From positions 1 to 27,752 of the forward strand of contig UQKE01000031.1 in assembly GCA_900541555.1 (NCBI GenBank): a stretch of DNA of 27,752 bases, read 5' to 3'. Both the position numbers and the translations under genes were made by a program. Under the pieces are notes generated by a model. That model ran no database searches, had not been told where the DNA came from, and saw nothing but the letters and a program-made list of their open reading frames with translations. This document shows, one piece after another, positions 22,768-27,752 of the stretch. Positions within the stretch are counted from its first letter, which is position 1. Each line of letters begins with the position of its first letter. The stretch is from an uncultured Porphyromonadaceae bacterium. GTDB taxonomy: Bacteria > Bacteroidota > Bacteroidia > Bacteroidales > Muribaculaceae.

Positions 22768-23343
22768 ATGAAAAGAGCTTATGTTTTTTTTGCCGACGGA
22801 TTCGAGGAATTGGAAGCAATAGGCACGGTCGATATGTTGAGACGTGCCGGGATGGATGCCGTTTCGGTGTCGGTCACCGGGTCGCCGTATGTAACGGGCG
22901 CTCATAACGTGACAGTTAAGACAGATATTTCCATCTCGGAAGTGGATGCGGAAAATGCAGAATGGCTGGTTTTGCCGGGGGGAATGCCGGGCGCGGTGAA
23001 TCTGTATGATTGCGCCGAATTGCAGGCATTGCTGAGAAGCCAATACGACCGGAATCGGAACATCGCGGCGATTTGCGCTTCTCCGGCAGTGGTGTTGGGA
23101 CAACTTGGAATGTTGAAAGGCAGAAAAGCGACATGCTACCCCGGATTTGAGAGCAAATGCGAAGGCGCGGAAATGAAAGATGAGCGTTGCGTCACGGATG
23201 CAAACATTGTGACTGCCAATGGGCCATCGTCGGTGACCAACATGTGTTTCGCCATCATATCGATTTCGAAAGGACGCGAAACGGCAGTGCGCGTCATGAA
23301 CGACATGTTGATTTATCCGAAAGAGCAGCCATATTTCTTTTGA
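22768..23343 (+). CDS. DJ-1/PfpI family protein
   Basis: The ATG at 22768 gives 191 residues; an upstream in-frame ATG at 22723 adds a Lys/Phe-rich stretch that is not part of the fold. The DJ-1 signature is intact: FADGFEELEAIGT (Glu16 position), VLPGGMPGAVNLY, and the nucleophile elbow AAICASPAVVLG with Cys103. CYPGFE and VTANGPSSVTNMCF follow. Family members detoxify methylglyoxal or act as deglycases/chaperones; which of these applies here cannot be told. It is divergent from apbE with a 121-base gap. Confidence 0.88.
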   Translation: MKRAYVFFADGFEELEAIGTVDMLRRAGMDAVSVSVTGSPYVTGAHNVTVKTDISISEVDAENAEWLVLPGGMPGAVNLYDCAELQALLRSQYDRNRNIAAICASPAVVLGQLGMLKGRKATCYPGFESKCEGAEMKDERCVTDANIVTANGPSSVTNMCFAIISISKGRETAVRVMNDMLIYPKEQPYFF

Positions 23344-23434
23344 TGGCATTCGGTTGCTTTCGCGACATGCACAATTGCTTGCAAAGGCGAGCGGCATGCC
23401 GGCATGAGTTGTTGGCGATGTCGCGACGGTGTGC

Positions 23435-24580
23435 ATGCGCGTCATTAAAAAATTAATTGCGAATATGTCATTGCTTGCATTGGGAGAATTGGCCACATTG
23501 GCCACGGCAGAAATGATCGCCGCGGCTTGCAACGCGTGGATTCCTATTGCTGTCGGCACGTATACTTCGTCCGGCAGCGAGGGCATTTACCTTTGTCGTT
23601 TCAATCAAGAAAGCGGCGAAGCGGAATTGAAGGCAACAGCTGCAACCGATAATCCATCCTTTTTGACGGCATCTCCCGATGGGAGAATAATTTATGCCGT
23701 CGACGAATCGGGCTTGGATACCGACGGCGTGAAGGCCTTCGCCCTTACAGGAGAATCCGCTCTTTCGTGCATGCGCAGCGTCCCTGCGGCCGGCAAGGCA
23801 CCATGCTACATGCTTGCCGGTGAGCATTTTGTAGCAACCGCAAATTATACAGACGGGAGTATTTCTGTGTTCTCTCTTGACAATCAGGGATTTTTGGAGA
23901 AGCGCATACAGAAACTTGATTTCGCTCTCACCGGTCCAGCTACGGACACTGTCAGGCAACAAAGTGCGCATCTGCATTGCCTGCAAATGTCGCCCGACAA
24001 GCGATACATGTATGCTTGCGACTTGGGAAATGATTGCATTTATGTCTTTGACGTGGCGGAGAGCGAAACGCCGTTGCGGCAGATCGGCCGTGTTGACGTT
24101 GCGGCAGGTTCCGGTCCGCGGCATATCGTGATTTCCGCCGATGGGCGGTTTGCATACGTCGTCACCGAACTTTCCGGCGAAGTGCTTGTCTTTGCTTGCG
24201 AAGGGAGCACGCTCGTGCCGTTGCAAGCGATTGAATGCGACAAAACGCATGCGCGCGCAAGTTCGGCCATCCGCTTGTCGCCCGACGGACGTTTCCTGTA
24301 TGCCGGAAATAGAAAGAAGAACGACGGAATCGCTATTTTTGCAGTCGACGAAAAATCCGGTTTGCTCGCTGAAGCCGGTTACTGTCCGACACGCTTGCAT
24401 CCGCGCGACTTTGCGATTTCGCCCAATGGGAAATTCTTGCTTTGCGCATGTCGCGACAGCAATGTTGTGCAAGTTTTTTCCGTCGACCGGCAGACGGGCA
24501 TGCTTTCCGACACTTGTCAGGATATCGCCATCCCGATGCCGTCGTGCATACTTTTCCTTGATGGCAATGTTGAAGAATAA
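23435..24580 (+). CDS. Lactonase-family beta-propeller protein (6-phosphogluconolactonase-like), probably exported
   Basis: This protein of 381 residues (start at ATG 23435; GTG 23429 and ATG 23465 are alternatives) belongs to the seven-bladed Pgl lactonase family. Repeating blade motifs are visible: PSFLTASPDGRIIYAVDE, HCLQMSPDKRYMYACDLGND, PRHIVISADGRFAYVVTEL, AIRLSPDGRFLYAGNR and DFAISPNGKFLLCACRDSN. The start has a hydrophobic segment (about 10-33) ending AAAC, so it is probably a periplasmic or lipid-anchored version, although two Glu residues in the core make the signal imperfect. Exported members of this family may hydrolyse other sugar lactones; a pentose-phosphate role would need a cytoplasmic protein. 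It ends 11 bases before ybaK. Confidence 0.8.
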   Translation: MRVIKKLIANMSLLALGELATLATAEMIAAACNAWIPIAVGTYTSSGSEGIYLCRFNQESGEAELKATAATDNPSFLTASPDGRIIYAVDESGLDTDGVKAFALTGESALSCMRSVPAAGKAPCYMLAGEHFVATANYTDGSISVFSLDNQGFLEKRIQKLDFALTGPATDTVRQQSAHLHCLQMSPDKRYMYACDLGNDCIYVFDVAESETPLRQIGRVDVAAGSGPRHIVISADGRFAYVVTELSGEVLVFACEGSTLVPLQAIECDKTHARASSAIRLSPDGRFLYAGNRKKNDGIAIFAVDEKSGLLAEAGYCPTRLHPRDFAISPNGKFLLCACRDSNVVQVFSVDRQTGMLSDTCQDIAIPMPSCILFLDGNVEE

Positions 24581-24591
24581 AATCGTAAGAA

Positions 24592-25071
24592 ATGGCAACA
24601 ACGAAAACCAATGTGGCTCGATTGCTCGACAAGGCAAAAATTAAATATGAATTAGTCCCTTACGTCGTCGACGAAACGGATTTGAGCGCGACACACATTG
24701 CCGACCAGCTCGGCGAGAATATCGGTCAAGTGTTTAAGACGCTCGTGCTTGTCGGCGACAAGACGAAATACATCGTCTGCGTTGTTCCCGGCGATATGGA
24801 AGTGGATTTGAAAAAAGCAGCGAAGGTTTCGGGCAATAAAAAGGTGGAAATGCTCCACATGAAGGAGTTGCTGCCGGTCACGGGATATATTCGCGGCGGA
24901 TGTTCGCCAATAGGCATGAAAAAAGCATTTCCGACCTATTTCCATTCCACATGCATGGATTTTGAGTATATTTATGTCAGCGCCGGCATGCGCGGGTTGC
25001 AACTGAAAATCAATCCGAAAGAATTGGTAGATTATGTTCGTGCCGATATTGCCGATGTTGCTGTGAAATAA
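24592..25071 (+). CDS. ybaK: Cys-tRNA(Pro)/Cys-tRNA(Cys) deacylase, YbaK family
   Basis: This 159-residue trans-editing enzyme removes Cys wrongly attached to tRNA(Pro). It shows the YbaK pattern: KIKYELVPYVVDE, GQVFKTLVL with the conserved Lys49, the VVPGDMEVDLKKAA segment, and GYIRGGCSPIGMKKAFPTY. Length is typical. It lies in a run of tightly spaced genes (lactonase, ybaK, aroC, YhcC-type gene) with gaps of 11, 10 and 4 bases, probably one transcript. Confidence 0.9.
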   Translation: MATTKTNVARLLDKAKIKYELVPYVVDETDLSATHIADQLGENIGQVFKTLVLVGDKTKYIVCVVPGDMEVDLKKAAKVSGNKKVEMLHMKELLPVTGYIRGGCSPIGMKKAFPTYFHSTCMDFEYIYVSAGMRGLQLKINPKELVDYVRADIADVAVK

Positions 25072-25081
25072 GTGATTGATT

Positions 25082-26155
25082 ATGAATAGTTTTGGAAATA
25101 TTTTCAGACTGACGTCCTTCGGCGAATCCCACGGCGCGGCAATTGGTGGCGTGATCGACGGCATGCCTGCTGGCATCGGCATCGACCTTGAACGTGTACA
25201 ATATGAGCTTGATCGCCGCCGGCCGGGGCAATCGGCCATCGTGTCGCCACGGAAAGAAAAAGATTGCGTCAGAATCTTGTCGGGTCTTTTCGAGGGGAAG
25301 ACAACCGGCACTCCGATTGGATTCGTCGTTGAAAATCAAGATAAAAAATCGGGTGATTATGACGATTTGCGCAATGTGTTTCGCCCGTCGCATGCCGACT
25401 ACACATACATGGAGAAATATGGCTTGCGCGATCATCGCGGCGGCGGTCGCTCTTCCGCCCGAGAGACCATTTCCCGTGTCGTGGCCGGCGCGTTTGCGCG
25501 GCAAGCGTTGGAGACTGTCGGCATTTCGGTACAGGCCTACACGTCGCAGGTGGGGGAGATTCGGATGACCGACGATTTCCGCGTTTTTGACCCGTCGGCT
25601 GTCGAAGCCAATCCGGTGCGTTGCCCCGATGCTGCAACGGCAAAGGAAATGCAAGCATTGATCGAGCGCGTCCGCAACGACGGCGATACTGTCGGCGGGG
25701 TTGTCTCGTGTGTCGTGACGGGTGTTCCGGCCGGATTGGGCGAACCGGTTTTCGACAAATTGCATGCCCGGTTGGCGTATGCGATGATGGGAATCAATGC
25801 GGCGAAAGGTTTCGAATATGGCATGGGGTTTGCCGGAGCGTCTCGGAGAGGCAGCGAAATGAACGACGTGTTCCAATGCTCCGATGGGCATGTTGCCACT
25901 CGGACAAATTATTCCGGCGGCATCCAAGGCGGCATTTCCAATGGCGAGACGGTCTATTTTCGCGTAGCGTTCAAGCCGGTGGCAACTTTGCTTCGCGAGA
26001 TTCCGACCATCGACCGTTTCGGGAATGAAATCATGCTGAAAGCAAAAGGACGCCACGATCCATGCGTGCTTCCTCGCGCTGTCCCGATCGTGGAGGCAAT
26101 GGCGGCGATGGTGGTGTTCGACATGTATTTGCAAAACAAAACGGCACGAATGTAA
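25082..26155 (+). CDS. aroC: Chorismate synthase
   Basis: This 357-residue FMN-dependent enzyme makes chorismate from EPSP, the last common step of aromatic biosynthesis. The ATG at 25082 starts [18 protein letters not shown] exactly as in the family; a TTG two codons earlier is unlikely. Signatures include the conserved His17, [49 protein letters not shown], the GFEYGMGF region and [16 protein letters not shown]. All are intact and length is normal. It is 10 bases after ybaK and 4 bases before the next gene. Confidence 0.97.
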   Translation: MNSFGNIFRLTSFGESHGAAIGGVIDGMPAGIGIDLERVQYELDRRRPGQSAIVSPRKEKDCVRILSGLFEGKTTGTPIGFVVENQDKKSGDYDDLRNVFRPSHADYTYMEKYGLRDHRGGGRSSARETISRVVAGAFARQALETVGISVQAYTSQVGEIRMTDDFRVFDPSAVEANPVRCPDAATAKEMQALIERVRNDGDTVGGVVSCVVTGVPAGLGEPVFDKLHARLAYAMMGINAAKGFEYGMGFAGASRRGSEMNDVFQCSDGHVATRTNYSGGIQGGISNGETVYFRVAFKPVATLLREIPTIDRFGNEIMLKAKGRHDPCVLPRAVPIVEAMAAMVVFDMYLQNKTARM

Positions 26156-26159
26156 TTTC

Positions 26160-27092
26160 ATGGCTGAAAGGAAACCGTACCGCGATTTTTCCGATTTTTT
26201 GCATGAACATTTTCCTTTCAAGGTGCAGAAAATCGCTGTCAATGCAGGATCTACCTGTCCGAATCGCGATGGGACGAAAGGCACGGGCGGATGTACTTAT
26301 TGCAACAATCAGACGTTTAATCCGGCATACTGCACGCCGACGCTTTCCGTGTCCGAGCAACTCTGTCGCGGACGCGATTTCTTTCGCCATAAATATCCGG
26401 AAATGAAATATATAGCCTATTTTCAGGCGTATACGAACACCTATGGCGATTTGGATGCTTTGCGCGGCCTGTATGAAGAGGCGCTGTCGAGCGAGGATGT
26501 CGTAGGGTTGATTATTGGGACACGCCCCGATTGCGTGCCCGATGCGTTGCTCAACTATCTTGCGGAGCTTGCCAAAGGGACATTCGTTTTGGTGGAATAT
26601 GGCGCGGAATCGGCCCACGACCGCACGTTGCAACTCATCAATCGCGGACACTCGTGGAGCGATACGGCCGATGCCGTGCGGCGGACTGCCGAAAGGGGAA
26701 TTTATTGCGGATTGCATCTGATACTCGGACTTCCCGAGGAATCGGAGGAGGACATGTTGCAAACGATCGACGAAGTGTCGTTGTTGCCCGTAGACACGCT
26801 TAAATTGCATCAATTGCAACTCATCAAAGGCACTCGGCTCGCTCGGCAAGTGGAATCGGGCGAACTGCATATTGCCCGTTGGAGCGTTGACGATTATATC
26901 GCGTTGTGCTTGAAAATTATTCATAGGATTCGTCGCGACATCGCCATCGAGCGGTTTGTGTCGCAATCGCCGGATTCGTTGCTCATTTCGCCGAAATGGG
27001 GATTGAAAAACCATGAATTTGCCGACCGTCTCAATGCCGCTTTGCGCAAAGAAAACAAGCAGGGGCTTGCTTTGCAAAAGTCTCGTTTGTAA
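26160..27092 (+). CDS. Radical SAM protein, YhcC/TIGR01212 family
   Basis: This 310-residue protein has the unusual cluster motif of the YhcC family: TCPNRDGTKGTGGCTYC, with C33, C45 and C48. This is not the classic CxxxCxxC spacing. FQAYTNTYGDLD and GTRPDC follow, then a Rossmann-like segment EYGAESAHDRTL, and LHLILGLPEESEEDM. The biochemical reaction of this family is not established. It begins 4 bases after aroC, so it is probably cotranscribed. Its stop codon overlaps the promoter element of the next gene. Confidence 0.88.
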   Translation: MAERKPYRDFSDFLHEHFPFKVQKIAVNAGSTCPNRDGTKGTGGCTYCNNQTFNPAYCTPTLSVSEQLCRGRDFFRHKYPEMKYIAYFQAYTNTYGDLDALRGLYEEALSSEDVVGLIIGTRPDCVPDALLNYLAELAKGTFVLVEYGAESAHDRTLQLINRGHSWSDTADAVRRTAERGIYCGLHLILGLPEESEEDMLQTIDEVSLLPVDTLKLHQLQLIKGTRLARQVESGELHIARWSVDDYIALCLKIIHRIRRDIAIERFVSQSPDSLLISPKWGLKNHEFADRLNAALRKENKQGLALQKSRL

Positions 27093-27097
27093 ATTTG
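27090..27097 (+). promoter_or_regulatory. Promoter -7 element (TAAATTTG) of the guanine deaminase gene
   Basis: An exact TAnnTTTG match whose first three bases are the stop codon of the upstream radical SAM gene. TTTG at 27071-27074 or TTG at 27067-27069 may be the -33 element (15 or 20 bases away). The implied leader is ~25 bases. Confidence 0.5.
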
Positions 27098-27126
27098 CAA
27101 AACACAATCTTTTAATTGCCGTGACA

Positions 27127-27618
27127 ATGAGCAACAAAATAGAAATTACCGAGAAAGATCTGGCTTTTTTGAAAATAGCAGTCGAAAAGTCCATTGAGAG
27201 TGTCGACGCGGGTGGCGGCCCCTTTGGTGCCGTCATAGTCAAAGACGATGAAATTATAGCTGTCGCTTCCAATTCGGTCACTATCGACAACGATCCGACG
27301 GCTCACGCCGAAGTAAACGCGATTCGCGAGGCATGCAAAAAAATCGGTTCTTTCAAGCTCGACGGATGCCGTGTCTACTCTTCGTGCGAGCCTTGCCCCA
27401 TGTGTCTGAGCGCGTTGTATTGGGCCGGCGTGGCTGCCATATACTATGGCAATACGAAAGAAGACGCTGCGGCAATCGATTTTAGCGATAAGTTTATCTA
27501 CGACGAACTCGATTTGCCCAAGTCGGAGCGTGCCATTCCATGCATCCGTATTGCCGATTCCGGAGCAATCGAAGCATTCCGCGCTTGGGAAAGGAAAAGC
27601 GACAAAACTGCCTACTAA
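27127..27618 (+). CDS. guaD: Guanine deaminase, cytidine-deaminase fold
   Basis: This 163-residue zinc deaminase converts guanine to xanthine. It has the zinc signature HAEVNAIREAC (H60, catalytic Glu62) and SSCEPCPMCLSALYWAG (C87, C90). The sequence around it (GGPFGAVIVKDDE, SNSVTIDNDPTAHAEV, DDKFIYDEL-type segment, RAIPCIRI and the C-terminal FRAWERKSDKTAY) closely matches the B. subtilis GuaD type rather than TadA. The ATG at 27127 is chosen because upstream frames run through the preceding gene and the promoter. It is the last gene before the structured non-coding end. Confidence 0.9.
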   Translation: MSNKIEITEKDLAFLKIAVEKSIESVDAGGGPFGAVIVKDDEIIAVASNSVTIDNDPTAHAEVNAIREACKKIGSFKLDGCRVYSSCEPCPMCLSALYWAGVAAIYYGNTKEDAAAIDFSDKFIYDELDLPKSERAIPCIRIADSGAIEAFRAWERKSDKTAY

Positions 27619-27644
27619 ATTTTTTTTGCTCAATCATTAACCCT

Positions 27645-27752
27645 TGCCATAGGCAGCTACCGACAATGTCTTCCCCTGTGTCGCCGTGCCGGCGACGATA
27701 GGGGAAGTGGCTCGATAGAGCCGAAGGGGTTGACCGTCAGCCGCGAAGCGGC
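27645..27752 (+). repeat. Four consecutive hairpins at the window end; possible dispersed repeat or structured RNA
   Basis: TGCC-ATA-GGCA (27645-27655) is followed by a large stem: TTCCCCT (27671-27677) with AGGGGAA (27700-27706) and GTCGCCG (27680-27686) with CGGCGAC (27690-27696). GGCTC-GATA-GAGCC (27709-27722) and GCCGC-GAA-GCGGC (27740-27752) complete the run. No ORF covers it and it continues past the window. There is no T-tract after the large stem, so it does not look like the guaD terminator. Confidence 0.6.

Noticed and set aside
22783..22790. T8 run near the DJ-1 start as a phase-variation tract
   Set aside because: It encodes the conserved VFF of the first beta strand and such T-runs are common in this AT-tolerant sequence; no context suggests a switch.

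Overview
The window looks like a chromosomal segment of a Bacteroidota, most likely a gut-type Bacteroidales (Muribaculaceae or a relative). The reasons are several matches to the Bacteroidota -7 promoter element TAnnTTTG, a gliding-motility-type lipoprotein (GldH), a 29-residue mS38/COX24-type ribosomal mini-protein, an RNase Y / RicT / RNase G set in Bacteroidota form, C-terminal domains resembling type IX secretion sorting domains, and few Shine-Dalgarno sequences. Family assignments come from recognising motifs by eye; no database search was run.

Positions 1-4110 are accessory. The 3' end of an Rhs-repeat gene (GC-rich core, then an abrupt switch to an AT-rich toxin tip) is followed on the same strand by three predicted lipoproteins or exported proteins, a further lipoprotein and a small multi-pass membrane protein. 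Two of the exported proteins are diverged paralogues. This is the layout of a polymorphic toxin locus with candidate immunity genes, and all the candidates are predicted to sit in the envelope.

Positions 4173-8402 carry three minus-strand genes: an M6-type metalloprotease homologue whose zinc-site HExxH reads QNFAH, malate dehydrogenase, and cardiolipin synthase. A strong terminator separates mdh from the M6 gene.

Positions 8647-16384 are a plus-strand block: a 100-residue exported protein that is little more than a sorting-type domain, zapA, a coiled-coil partner gene, a structured stretch ending in an intrinsic terminator, rny (RNase Y), a RicT-like PSP1 protein, gldH, a HAD phosphatase, an M24 aminopeptidase and a CCA-adding/HD enzyme. 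Most junctions in the second half are tight or overlapping, which suggests an operon. Positions 16544-18685 hold an HU-family protein, the mS38-like mini-gene and RNase G, so cell division, RNA decay and ribosome genes lie together.

Positions 18686-19083 are the only gene-free stretch over 300 bases. It holds the RNase G terminator and a 3-unit tandem array with a 76-base period. Each unit is a hairpin with an AA loop followed by a promoter-like box. The last unit probably drives a Wzx-type flippase and a GT2 glycosyltransferase.

Positions 21606-27618 are housekeeping genes: ApbE (minus strand), then DJ-1, an exported lactonase, YbaK, chorismate synthase, a YhcC-type radical SAM protein and guanine deaminase. 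The window ends in a non-coding stretch of four consecutive short hairpins that may be the start of a dispersed repeat or structured RNA.
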